Below, piece by piece: positions 35,601 to 48,670 of a stretch of DNA of 64,000 nucleotides. Both the position numbers and the translations under genes were made by a program. Below the pieces are notes generated by a model. That model did no database searches and was not told the origin of the DNA. It saw only the letters and a program-made list of their open reading frames with translations. The stretch comes from Colletotrichum lupini (lineage: Eukaryota; Ascomycota; Sordariomycetes; Glomerellales; Glomerellaceae), in assembly GCF_023278565.1 (NCBI RefSeq), contig NC_064681.1, forward strand, positions 3,720,001 through 3,784,000, given 5' to 3'. Every line of letters starts with the position of its first letter. Positions within the stretch are counted from its first letter, which is position 1.

Positions 35601-36150
35601 AATATTAGGATAACTAGAGCGATATACTATTTGTAATTAACTTCGCCTATACCGCCCAGCCTAGCGAGACTACGGGGCTATTATTATACGAAATAAAATT
35701 CGGTTACTAACTACGGCTTTCTTTTAACTAGTCCAAGCGAACCTACTAATTCGGCTTTATAAAAAAAAAGCTAAACCGCACTAACGCGCAGCGTATAGCT
35801 TAGGGAATATACGAGGCCTAGGAAATTACTAGGGGTAATATAAAAGTCGCTTAAGTATAATATAAAAAGTATACTAACTACTATTAGCGCCCAGACGACT
35901 TAAAAATAAGAGACCGGGTCTTTATTAATACCTCGTATTAAAAGTCCGTTAACGCGAATAAATTATAATAGCTATAAGCCGGCCTATAGCCTATTATTAG
36001 TACTAAATAGGGGGGTATATAGGTCGTAGAATTACTAATAAGTAGCCGGGTATACTTAGTTTTCTACCTAAATAAGCTAAGGAAGGCTACTAACGGCCTA
36101 CTACCTAGGTAGAACTAAGAGCCGCTACTGCTAATTACTAACGATAATAG

Positions 36151-36270
36151 CGAGCTAGAGTACGAGGTTTTTAAAATAGTTAAGTTATACTTATATAGGG
36201 GAAAGCTATAATACTAAGCGGACTAAAAAGGATATAATATAGATCTAACGTAGTACGACGTAAAGAGCTT
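36151..36270 (+). pseudogene. Chromodomain at the integrase C-terminus
   Basis: Reads EYEVFKIVK, YLYRGKL, then AD (stop) KGY and YDVKSF, matching the chromodomain pattern in which Trp and Gln codons have become stops. Chromodomains of this group bind methylated histone H3 and steer insertion to heterochromatin; that is family knowledge and the copy here is not functional. Confidence 0.8.
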
Positions 36271-36495
36271 TAGGTATATACTAGCGGCACTATAAGCGTT
36301 TTATTACTAATACCTAATTACTAAAGGTCCGCTACGGAACTTAGATATATAAATAAAAGCTACCGTAACTAGCGATTTACTACCGCTAAAGGACGATAAT
36401 AATATAATAATAATAATTACGGCTATAGATTCGCTAAAATAAGGGGTAATTAAGAGGTTTATTTTTCGGCGCTATAGATAGCGCCCTCTAGCATA

Positions 36496-36509
36496 GAGGG
36501 GGGGGGTAA
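36496..36509 (+). other. Polypurine tract before the 3' LTR
   Basis: AGAGGGGGGGGG followed by TAA, ending directly at the 3' LTR start. It is the expected primer site for plus-strand DNA synthesis. Confidence 0.75.
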
Positions 36510-36733
36510 TATTACGGCAGTAGGTATTAGGGCCCCTATAGGCCCCGTAGCTTAGCCTTAGGCTACGAAGCTAAGCTCTTAGTAGTTACGTAACGAGCTA
36601 GACCGCTAGGCCCAAAGGGCTAGCTCGCTAGCTTCTACCTACTGTTCTATTTTTTCCCTCTTTACGTTAAGTCTTTAGTTAATTAGGTCAATATAGCAGC
36701 GTTCCGACCTGCCTTAAGTTCCCTTTCGTAATA
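36510..36733 (+). repeat. 3' LTR of the chromovirus
   Basis: Same length as the 5' LTR (224 bp). Starts TATTACGGCAG (TG mutated to TA) and ends CGTAATA. Nearly all mutated CA/TG sites of the pair lie in this copy; only about four differences near the right end are mutated in the 5' copy instead. Confidence 0.92.
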
Positions 36734-38930
36734 ACTAATACCCCCGCTATATCTTTATACTAAGCTTATATATATTAAAATTATATATAATCTCGAGGCC
36801 TTATTAAGTAAAAGTAGCCTTACTTAGCGCTAGAAGTATCGTTAATAATAATAATACTAATACGGGTATTATTTCTATGCGTTTAATAACTTTTTTTTAT
36901 TTAAATATAAAGGGCTCTCGTTTAAAAAAGGTACTTAAATTAACCGCTAGCTTTTTTAATTTAAGTACCCTAGTACCTACTATAACTATTATAATACTTA
37001 TTATAAAGCCCTATAAGTAACCCTTACCTCGGACTTATAAGGGATTAAGTAGGGGGGTAGAGGTATTATTATTAATAATAAGCTCTAAGTATTACTAAAA
37101 CTAATATAAATAGATCTCTTTTAGTAATATTAAAGTACCGTCCTTAATATATTACTAAAGGACGTAATAATAAAGTAGCTTATAAATAGTTTAAATTAAA
37201 TAAGGTACGCACTTTTTTAATAGCTTCTTATATAAACTTAAATTTAGTTATTTACTTAGCGTACGGAGTTTTTATAAAAGGTACCTAAGGGTATTATAAT
37301 ATATATATATATATACAGACCTTTTTTTTTAAAATAATCTTATAATAGTACTTAATACCTTAGCTTAATAACGGGTTTAGTAAGCGCTAATTATAACCGC
37401 TTAACCTACTTAAAAAATAATTAATTTATTAAATACGGCTTTAAAGTCGCTCGTATAATAATAAATACGTATTTTAATACTTATATATAAAGATTTAATA
37501 ATTAACGTAATTAAGTAACCGAAGTATTTAATTTAGTTAACCTAAGTAAGTACGATTTTTTTATATTACGGCTTAAACTAAGTATTAATAACGTAATTAA
37601 CTATTACTATAGGGTACTTAATAATCTTAAATTTAAATAATTAGTTATAGTATATAGTTATTAATTCGTTATAAAAGAGATTACCCTAATTTATAAAGAA
37701 TTATTAAAAGCGAGAGTTATATATAATAGTACTAATCTCGTCCCTTATAACCGGGCTAAAATAGCGCTAGGTTTTAGTTAATATATTAAAGTTAACGTAT
37801 TAATAATAGAGTATATATAATACTACTTTAAATTAAGTATTATTATTAAGGGCGTTAAGTAGAGTAATTTCGCAATCCGTATATATAACTTATAAAAAGG
37901 GAATTTTATAAGCTCGGAGTAATATTAATAACTAGTTAATAGCTTAATAATAGTTAGCTTCTTTCTTATTAAATAAAAAGTAGCTTATAACTTAGAAAGT
38001 ATAATTATTATTTATAGCTCTATAGATATTAAATAGCGGTATATTAAATTAATTAGTTTTATATATAGAATTTATTAATAAAATATCCGGATATTATTAA
38101 AGTAGGGAAATCGTAATAATAAGTACGATAAATAAGCTTATAATATAGCCCGCGTTATTATATTAGAAATAGTATTAGTACTTTATAAAATTACGTAATT
38201 AGTTAAATAATTATTTAATAAGGGATCTACTACTTAATTCGTTACGGTAGTAAGTAGTTAGTATATTAAGTATATTACGGGCGACGATATTATTATAATT
38301 ACTATTTTTTAACTATGGGCTTAAAAGGATTTAAATAAGTTAAATACCCTTATTTTATTAGTTAACGATTTAGTCCTTTTTATTACGTAGTAATGCGTAG
38401 TAATAACATATAAAAGCGTTAATATTACTAAATAAATAGTTATAGTAGTTATAAAAGTTATTAATAATAGGATAAAAGAGCTAGTTACTACTTAAAAAGC
38501 TAGTAGTAATTTATTAATAATAGTTTATAAACGAGGTCGAGGATCTATAACGCTTATTTAAATAAGTTAACTTTACGAGGTATTATTATTTTTAATTATA
38601 ACGTAGGCTATAAGTATAATAATAAATAATAATAGTTAGTACCCTAGTAAAGGGTTTATATTAAATAATTCGGATTATAAAGCTAGCTTTGTAAGTAGCC
38701 TCGTTAAGTACTACTCTAGCTTTAAATAAGCTAAAGAAGCGCTAGTTATAAAATAAGTAATTATATTCTATATAACCGTAATTATTATAATTAATAATAT
38801 ATTAATAAATAAAAGGATCGTTAACTTCGTAATTATTCTTTTTTTATAATATATTAACGTTAAAAATAGCTTTAATTAGTAATAATAATAATAGTAGCGA
38901 CGGTAAGGTTAACGAAGTAGTAGTTATAGG
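36734..38930. other. AT-rich RIP-mutated flank right of the retrotransposon
   Basis: About 2.2 kb of sequence like the left flank: TAATTA/TATTA-rich, few CA or TG, no ORF of 60 codons. It begins with ACTAA, the right target duplication. It is probably an older repeat into which the chromovirus inserted; I could not identify its family in either strand. Confidence 0.7.
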
Positions 38931-38994
38931 TAAGTAGATAGGTAAGTAAGTAAGTAAGTAGGTAGGTAGGTAAGTAGGTAGGTATAGGTAGCTA
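38931..38994. repeat. GTAG/GTAA tetranucleotide microsatellite
   Basis: About 60 bp of (GTAR)n on the plus strand, exactly at the change from AT-rich to normal composition. Confidence 0.8.
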
Positions 38995-39299
38995 GGCTCC
39001 GTAGTCGGAGGTAGGAGCGGTCGTAGCCACACTTGGGGGCGGGATATCGGCAGGTGCTAGCAGAATATTATCGCCCTAAAGATACACGAGTCCGGCAACA
39101 TGTAAACCCATCGCACGTCCAGTGCCGCTTTTAGCAAGTCATGTATCAGACTCGCCCAATGGAATAGAAGAGAGCACAGATCAGCGGAGCTGTCCGCGCA
39201 CCTCCTTTTCATCCAAACCCAAGCGTTCGGGATACGAAATCCGGGGTGAGTGAACGATGCCACCTTTTCCTCAACTCTAACCATGCCCCTTGCACCAAT

Positions 39300-41253
<1,954 letters not shown>

Positions 41254-42351
41254 GACAAATGTCGGTATATGTCTGTGTAAGTATACGTGAATAGAGAGAC
41301 GCGTGAATGAGAGGCGGCGTGATGGCCCTGGGGCGTGATGAGGCCTTCTCGATGGTTGAGGCCAAGCAAGGGAGGGAGACTGTGTGACACGGCTAGGTTC
41401 GAGTCATGGAAACGGTTCGGTGACGGCGGTGGAATGAGAGTGTCTGCCGTCTATCGAATACGAGAAAGGAACATGAAGTGTGACCAAGCAAGATGCGACA
41501 AGAAAAGCTGTGGTCTGTAAGGAGGGAACCGTTTACGGATGTCGCTGTCGCAAGCCCCTGATTGGGAATTTCATAGCAAAATCTCACCAGTTGGAGTTGA
41601 GGTGAGGTAAGGGCCGGCGGTGCAAGGCTAGGAGAAAAGGCGGTTAGGTGTTCACAACCAACTTTGACTTTTACCGAGCAAGCCTGGGCCAAGCCAAGCC
41701 AACGGGCGGCTGCTTTCTTGGTTAGATTTGTGGCGTTCCATGGAACTTGGAGCGACGTTTCGAGACGGTTGAGACATGGAGCTGAAAGTCAAAACACACG
41801 TGCCCCATTTCCCGCGTATTTCAGTCCCCCTAATTGTGAGAGCGACCCATCAAATTTTGGGGTCGTTTGTGTCTGGCGAACCTTGCTTCATCCCTGCCGA
41901 GAGTTTACTTACTGAGGTAGAACGATGGCCGGTTTAATGGGACGGCCAAGACGCGGCAGGCAATTGAAGATTGATTCTCATCGTTCGGTGCCGAACAAGA
42001 CCCACATTTTCTTTCGGCGCCGGAATTTTGTCACCTTCATCTTTCTACGGAGTCTGGATGCCGAGTAAGGCGGCTGCGGGATATTGAGAGCCTCCTGTAT
42101 ATCAAGCAAAAGATATGTATTGTCTAGGGTACTTTCGGCCTATCACTTTGACCCCGAACTCCGGGCAAAGACGCAACGATGGAACGGAAATTGTAGACGG
42201 TGATTTAGTTCATCCCATGCACTCGAAGACCGAGATCTTCCCGTTCACATATAAGACTGTTATCAGGACCACCGACTCCTTCTGGTTCCTTTCTATCTAC
42301 CATCAACCATCTGAAAATATCCCACAACTTATCTGACTACCTTGATTGGCC
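41254..42351. other. Divergent promoter region between GH47 and FAD monooxygenase
   Basis: About 1.1 kb with no coding signal. It carries two CGG/CCG palindromes at 41983-41996 and 42013-42022 (listed separately), about 340-370 bp before the monooxygenase start codon. Confidence 0.5.
41983..42025. promoter_or_regulatory. Paired CGGNGCCG palindromes, candidate Zn2Cys6 sites
   Basis: GTTCGGTGCCGAAC at 41983-41996 and TTCGGCGCCGGAA at 42013-42025. Each has CGG and CCG half-sites two bases apart, the arrangement bound by Zn2Cys6 dimers. The perfect form TTCGGCGCCGAA occurs at 47272-47283 upstream of the nearby Zn2Cys6 gene. Binding is inferred. Confidence 0.5.
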
Positions 42352-44247
42352 ATGCATTTCGAGCCAACTGATGTTCTCATTGTTGGCGCTGGCCCGGTCG
42401 GCCTGGTGACTGCCCTCGGTCTGGCCCAGCAAGGCATCCCCACAATCATCATTGGTAAGTTGGCGGAAGCTACTTTGATATTGGGCGGATCTGACGCTGA
42501 ACCAAAGAAAGACGAGAGTTGGAGGTCCAGGAGTCCTTTGGCCGAGCCATTACTCTCTTCCCCCGCACTCTCGAGCTCTTCGAACAGGTTGGCGTCGCCG
42601 AAGAAATAGTTCAACAGGGCAACATTGTACGGGGGATTGCCACCTTTCGGGGTGGCAAAAGAGTGTCGGCCGTGGGCCAGCAGTCAATGTTCACTGCCAT
42701 GACTGGAACTTTCCACGACTATATCATCAACATCCGTCAAAAGTCTTCTCAGGCCATCTTTGCTGCCAAGTATAGGGCCGTTTCAGGAAATGAAGTTCAA
42801 TATCAGTGGGAACTTGTCGACTACCAAATCGACGACAAGCCCCAAGACGGCTACAATCTAACAGCTAGTCTTCAACATCCTCAACACGGAACACGTTCGG
42901 TCAGATGGTATAGCCCCTTCTCATACATGCCCCAATGAGAAGAACTTGACTAATCCTCTAAAGTAAATACCTGGTCGGCGCCGACGGAGTCACGTCTCAA
43001 GTCCGACAACTTGCCAAGATTGAAATGATTGGTGACGAAACGGCGTACGAATGGGTTCGTTTTGATGGCCGTGTCAAGACTGACATTCCTGAGACCGACC
43101 TTGGCTTTGTGACAATCAACAGCGCCGAGTACGGCAGCGCCTTCCTAGCTCGGCTTGATAAGGATGCGTGCCGCCTGGGATACGTCTTCACTCCGACGCT
43201 CAAGGCCAAGTATCCCCAAGGTCTCAGCAAAGAACAGGCCATGGAGGAGGTAATCAAGTCCGTCCAACCGTTCAACCTTGAGTTCGAGCGAATCGACTGG
43301 TGGACTATTTACACGCAAGTATAACTCTTGAGGACTACGAAAGTTACCTCTCTGACGACAAACACAGAATCAAGCAAAAGGTAGCCGCGGCCATGCGAAA
43401 GGATGACTTCGTGTTCCTTGCCGGCGACGCTGCTCACACACACTCCTCCGGCTTCGGCCAGGGCATGAACACCGGAATCCACGACGCCATTAACCTCTCA
43501 TGGAAGCTGGCTGGAGTTCTCAGAGGGTGGTATCAGACGGGAGTGCTCGACACGTACTCCGAGGAGCGCCTTGCCGTCGCGCAAAAGGTCATTGATATCG
43601 ACAAGACTCTGGCGGCTGTAATGTCTGGCGACGTGCCCGAGACGTGGAAGGGATGCAGCGGCAAGCCTGAGCCGAGCAAGGTGCTGGGCGACATATTGAC
43701 GTCCAACGCCAGCTTCAACATTGGTCTTGGCGTCAGTTATGGGCCCTCGGTCCTGGTCGACAAGGCTACCACTGGTAGTTTGGCCGTCGGACATCGCTGC
43801 CCTGACATCCTTCTCAGAGCACCCGGCCCGTCTGTCCCCATACGCCTGCAGAGCATTATCCATAAGAACACTGGGCAGTGGAACATGCTCATCTTTGCTG
43901 GTCGCCCTGGTCAACAGACAGCAAAGGTGGCTGCGCTGCGTGAGACTCTCGAGTCTCTCAACGCGGCCAATAAATACGACCAGATGGTTAGCTTCACGAC
44001 AATTATCACTGGTACTATTACCAACACGTGGGATGTGTATGATGGGCTTCCTTCTAGTTTGGTGCTCTGTGATGTCGACGGACAGGGACACAATACCTTT
44101 GGAATCTCAGCCAAAAGCGGCGGGCTTGTTATTCTACGCCCAGACGGCATCTTGGCTGGCATATACCCGATCGAAAATGTGCAGGAGGTGGGACTTTTGT
44201 TTAAGGGTTTCTGGTCTGGTAGCACCAAGACACTCCCTCTTGTTTGA
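42352..44247 (+). CDS. FAD-dependent monooxygenase, PheA/TfdB (phenol hydroxylase-like) type
   Basis: Exons 42352-42454, 42508-42907, 42964-43318 and 43375-44247 give 576 residues, all in frame. The N-terminal Rossmann motif GAGPVGLVTALGLAQQG starts at residue 12. The second FAD motif GDAAHTHSSGFGQGMNTGIHD starts at about 303. The C-terminal 170 residues correspond to the thioredoxin-like domain of phenol hydroxylase relatives. Such enzymes use NAD(P)H and O2 to hydroxylate aromatic rings, or serve as tailoring enzymes in secondary metabolism; the substrate here cannot be told from sequence. Intron 3 (43319-43374) must end at an AAG acceptor, because the CAG seven bases earlier would shift the frame. 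The gene converges with a Zn2Cys6 regulator, and both upstream regions share a palindrome. Confidence 0.92.
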
Positions 44248-44634
44248 AGACACATGTAGCTAGACTTGAATATCCTAGACGCCGGAATAGATCTAGACCG
44301 TGACATAGAACCCTCGTACCACTTGATCCCGCAATCATGATGACCACAACTTGAATGCATCTCACTTCATGACTGGGTCCTCAAAACCTGCGCGGTAAAC
44401 ATACGGTGAACTGTCGCCCTTTTCGCTGGAGGCATCGATAACCGCAAGCCAGCGGACTCACCGGCATACCTGATTCTCAAACAGGTGTGGAGCAAAAGGA
44501 CTGCTCTACTATCAGCATCAAAATTTGGGGGGGGGGGGGGGGGGTGGGTAGACTTTATGTCGAGACTTCCTTTGCGAAGCCCCAGTGAATGTAATTTCAT
44601 TTCAATCACTACTATGCTCAATAACATTCGAAGT
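44248..44634. other. Convergent 3' region between monooxygenase and regulator, with poly-G run
   Basis: About 390 bp holding both 3' ends. A run of about 18 G at 44527-44544 interrupts it. No gene is seen. Confidence 0.5.
44527..44544. repeat. Poly-G homopolymer
   Basis: About 18 consecutive G followed by TGGG. The length may be affected by sequencing error. Confidence 0.8.
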
Positions 44635-47110
44635 TTATCCTCTGTCGCCGCTCGATCTCAAATTATCAAGGAAGTCAAGCCCGAGGAAATCACCAAACCA
44701 CGGCTCCATCTGATCGAGCATTTCTCCAAATTCCTGACCCGTCGAGGTTCCCACCTGGTCCACAGACCCGTCCTGGTCACTGCCAGCACGAACACCGCCA
44801 CTGAGTTGCTTGTCCTGAGAAACCTCGGGGATTAAATCCAACCGAGTTAACGCCCACTCAAAGATGGACAATACCCTCTTCATGACTGGTGAGTCCTGAA
44901 GCTGTTCGAGAATGATCAATCCTTGACGAATGTAGATGAGCGACATGGACTTGGTTGCGCTCGACTCGGTGGCATCCAAGGCGGTCTCTATGTGGAGGGC
45001 CAGTGCTATTGGTATGTTGGAATTGCTTCCAGGGTCAATCGTTAGTCGTTCATTCTCGATGTTGGGACTCTTCGTTGGGGAGACGCACAACGACATGGGC
45101 AGGCTCCTAAGTTCGCCATTTGCAAGAGCTCTGCCGAACAGCGTGTCAAGCTCGAACATAGAGCATCGAAGTCGACCTCGTACCCAGTCGTACCGGGAAA
45201 CATCAATAAACTTCCAATGAAGCTTGAGAGTCCTGTACAAGATACACTCGAACCTGTAACTGGCTGCGATTAGGGCCGTGAGGTAGGGGCTATCGGTGAG
45301 GTGATGGTCTGCGCAGATTGCTCCTCGAAGCTGACCTCTCCAATTATGAAACTCGTGAGCCATGGTTTCAGCGTTGACCTGATCTGGGTCGGATATTCCA
45401 ACCAGCCATTTCCTTCCTGTCACCATTTGGTAAGTGTCAAGAGCTGTACCATATGTTGACCAATTGTAACCTACCTAGCACAGACAATTTGCAGTAATCA
45501 ATGAAGTGAAGCTCTTGTTCACGAGTTACCGTGGAAGTAAATAGGGTGTTTATGTTGCCACTCTCAACTTCCCAATCTTCGGCCGTTGGCAACGCTGGCA
45601 GCTTTTTCTTGTCGCTGACCAGAGGCATACTTTGCATGCCAAGGAATGACAGTAGCACGTCTCGACACTAGAACGATGGGTCAATCCAAATGGCACGTGA
45701 GTCAAGTGGCTCCAATCTCCTGGGCCCAGGTGATCAACTCACGTAGATCACCCACCAAATTCTCCTATATAGCCCGCGAAGCTGAGTGTCCGCAATCCGT
45801 AGTTGATCACTGCGAATGATAATGTTGAGAAGATTGAACCCGGGGTTGAGTATGGAATTTGAGGTGTGCTCACAGCTTCTGGAGTTCCAATTTCGTGGCA
45901 AGCCGGACGGCATTGAAGAACCAGTACTGAACATCTCGGTCGATGGGGTAGAAGAAGGCAGTTGTGCCTAGGATGAGGGATCCCTGAAGCAGGCATAGTT
46001 GACTCTTCTCGCATTGAAAGTCGTGTAGTAGCAATGCCTTGTTGAAAAATGCCGTCTGCGCCTCTGTGACGTTTGAGTATCCACACGAGGTGAGGAGCTC
46101 AGTCGGCACGTAGAGAGTAGCACTTGTTAGGACTGTCTGTATGAGGAACGGCGAGTAGGATCCTGACTCGTAACATTGCAGGAAGTGGTTTGGATCCAAT
46201 ACTGGCGAATATGGATGAACAAAGCGAAAATAGGCAGTTAGAAATACCATTCTCACATCTTCTTGTCAGCTTTTCTAGGTTCATCACGGGAATTATCTTT
46301 TGAATGGACGACTTACAAGGCATCCCGGTGCGGCAACACAAATGCGCCCTTCTTTAGAAGAAACTCCAGATCCACTGGATCCAACCCAGTCATGCCGACC
46401 TGCGTGTTTTCTGGGTAGCGTGGAGTGTTATTGGTGGAGCTGTTGGTAGTAGACCTGAGTCCGGGACTTTCACTCGTCTCACTGCCATTCATCGCCGTCT
46501 TTAGTATGCTGAGATAATGACTCCTTCCATTATATTCTGCTTGCGCCTGCGGGAGTGCATAGACGTCTCTTATGTTTTCGGGCGTGGGGCCTGAACCTAT
46601 CGAGCTCGTCTTCCCAAGTTGACCAAGGCCATGTGGATCATGCGAGCGTTGAATGGAAGACCGCTGCGCACTTCGAGTAGAAAGGCTAGGCAAATCTTCT
46701 ACGGCATGGATTGACGAGGATTCTCTGGGCGTAGACTCAGTGTTCTGCTCCAGTCAGTCATCACTGCTATATCTCTACAGCTTCATATGCCATGGGCCGA
46801 TGGGAAGATACATAGAGTTCTCACATTCTGGGTGCCGTGGCAGTCTTGGATCAAATCGTCTGTTCTTCTCTTCCTTGAGCGCCATCGTCAGAGGACTGAG
46901 AATGTTGTCCGAGGTTTCCCATGCTTTCGCCTACCTCTTTCGTATCTGGCGAGAGACCAACTTGCAACTCTCGGAGCATCCCTTGCTGACACATCGGCCG
47001 CAGGGTATCCCGACAATAGGCGCATCGCACTTGACCTTGCGCGAGTGACACTCAGTGCACGCTTTGCTGAGTCTCGCCACACCTACTCCAATGTCGGCGG
47101 CGGTCGCCAT
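44635..47110 (-). CDS. Zn2Cys6 (C6) fungal transcription factor
   Basis: Seven exons on the minus strand: 47110-46935, 46873-46825, 46744-46317, 46251-45874, 45809-45743, 45667-45475 and 45416-44635, giving 690 residues in frame. The Zn2Cys6 binuclear cluster is at residues 18-49: CTECHSRKVKCD, then PCGRC and a terminal Cys. A Ser/Thr/Pro-rich linker follows, then the fungal_trans middle homology region from about residue 218 (LMVFLTAYFRFVHPYSPVLD ... LRGLYRRIWWVIYCRDVLLSFLG). Intron 3 ends at a GAG acceptor, passing two earlier AAGs that would break the frame. Proteins of this family bind CGG half-sites. The gene converges with the FAD monooxygenase, and its own upstream region has TTCGGCGCCGAA 160 bp before the start, so local control and autoregulation are likely but inferred. 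Confidence 0.9.
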
Positions 47111-47271
47111 GTAAGCCGGTATACAATTCCGCTCTGGGGAACGTCTAGCTACCGGGGCCGTGTTCTTGTCGGCTTTTCGGCGAGACGCATAGAATTAAAG
47201 AAAAAAAAAAGCCAAGTGATGGTTCCCATAGTGTAAAGAGATAGGCTAAATGAAAGGAGATCATTGATGGT

Positions 47272-47283
47272 TTCGGCGCCGAA
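47272..47283. promoter_or_regulatory. Perfect palindrome TTCGGCGCCGAA upstream of Zn2Cys6 gene
   Basis: A 12-bp perfect palindrome 162 bp before the regulator start codon, containing CGG-CG-CCG. Near-identical sites precede the FAD monooxygenase. It is a candidate autoregulatory site. Confidence 0.5.
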
Positions 47284-48629
47284 CAGGGACCCATAATTCG
47301 ATATCACGGCATTTCGGCATTTACAAAGTTTCCGGAATAACACAGCGTTACGACCTACCATGAACGGCCAAGCCCAGGAGCGGCTACCGCGCCATGTCCA
47401 AGGTCTTCAAAACCTCGTGTTCATTTGATCTTTCAACGCATATGCTGAGCTTCGTCGTTCATAACTATGACTGAGAAGATGCGAAGTAAGCTGTGAACAC
47501 CTTTCGCGTCTGAAGGCACCAGTCGGCAGCCACGGTCGCTTGAGGCATTCTAATTTTATGGTTCTCCACAGTGGACCGTGGCGGGCCGCATCCTGTCAGG
47601 CCCTTGAGAGCTCCCCCCTGATGATCCCCTCGGGACTCGGGCGGCGCTACAGAACGCGCGCTTCTCGACCGTAAGCGAGCAGCGTGAGATGTCTCACTGG
47701 GAGGCTGATTGGGTGATTGGCTTGTGAAGGATGCAGGAACCGGCGCCTGTGTCCATCTTACCCGGTCGGGAACTTGGCTTTGGATGTGAGATTCTTTTTC
47801 CGACGTCGATGACAGCTTGCATGGATATGATTGACGTGGGGGTTGAGGCAGGAGAAGCATTGCTGGATCCGAGGTAGTGATGTTCATCGCCGACTCTCAT
47901 GAATACACTTACTTGTCTTTCTCCTATTGCCTGGTCGCTTGATCTCAATGCCTCAGATGCTGCATCCTCTGTCAACACAATTCTGATCTTCTCACTCCTC
48001 ATGGCCTGTGATGAAGCCTCAGACTCAACTTGAGGCACTCAGAAGTGAGATTCAGCAGCCTAATCTCAATGTTCAACTCACAGCGCCTCTAGCGAAGAGC
48101 TTACCTGCCGGGATCCAAGTCAAGAGCGGTCGCTGCTAGTTCTCTTCACTCTAGCCATGTTCGTCGTCAATTGACCTCTAATCAATGACATCTCCTGGGC
48201 GCATCAGCGATTCCCCAGAAGCATGGTGTTCAGTCAAGAGTAGGCATAAATACCTGACGTTTATTACACAAACAAGGAGAGTGAGCAGTTGATTTTGTGG
48301 GACCTAAAACTGTACACTAGTCGCGCAATGCACTGCGCATTCTCAGTTTGCCATACCTCAAAGGGCGAAATCTCATTTGATCGCATCGGATTAAGGTTGT
48401 GTGGAACATGAAGAACGTTTGAGTGGAACACGCTTTCGGGGCTTGGTGTAAAGATGTGCCGAGAGAAAGTCTAGTGGCAATTGCGGCATTTCCATGAGCT
48501 ACACTGATCGTCATCCGCGCCGTCTGTCCCGTCACTGCACGACATTCTGTCGATGCTTGACATGATCAAGACGACATGAGTGAGAGATAAGACGTGACCG
48601 AAGTCATGATGACGGATTCGATTTGATCT

Positions 48630-48670
48630 CATAGAGTGAGATCATAGAGTGAGTTCACAGAGTGAGATGG
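48630..48670. repeat. Short tandem repeat, unit about CATAGAGTGAGATC
   Basis: Three imperfect copies of a 14-bp unit containing AGAGTGAG. No function is visible. Confidence 0.55.

Larger units (their letters stand above)
30406..36733 (+). mobile_element. Ty3/gypsy chromovirus LTR retrotransposon, RIP-inactivated
   Basis: A complete element of 6328 bp with two 224-bp LTRs, flanked by GCTAA (30401-30405) and ACTAA (36734-36738), a 5-bp target duplication differing by one G-to-A. Order of recognisable parts: gag region, aspartic protease, reverse transcriptase, RNase H region, integrase, C-terminal chromodomain, polypurine tract. That order (RT before integrase) and the chromodomain place it among chromoviruses. 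Every frame is full of TAA/TAG codons at sites where the family has Gln or Trp, the result expected from C-to-T changes at CpA on either strand. No ORF of 60 codons remains, so it cannot encode its own proteins. Confidence 0.93.

Noticed and set aside
43300..43380. Apparent frameshift in the FAD monooxygenase
   Set aside because: Resolved as a 56-nt intron (43319-43374) ending in AAG, which restores the conserved YTQQKVA segment.
46252..46316. Apparent frame break in the Zn2Cys6 gene
   Set aside because: Resolved by the GAG acceptor at 46253-46252, giving the expected ALMVFLTAYFRFVHP sequence.
47465..48038. Two overlapping minus-strand ORFs with a GTAAGT donor
   Set aside because: Joining them by the donor gave no recognisable domain and no clear acceptor; the evidence is too weak for a gene call.
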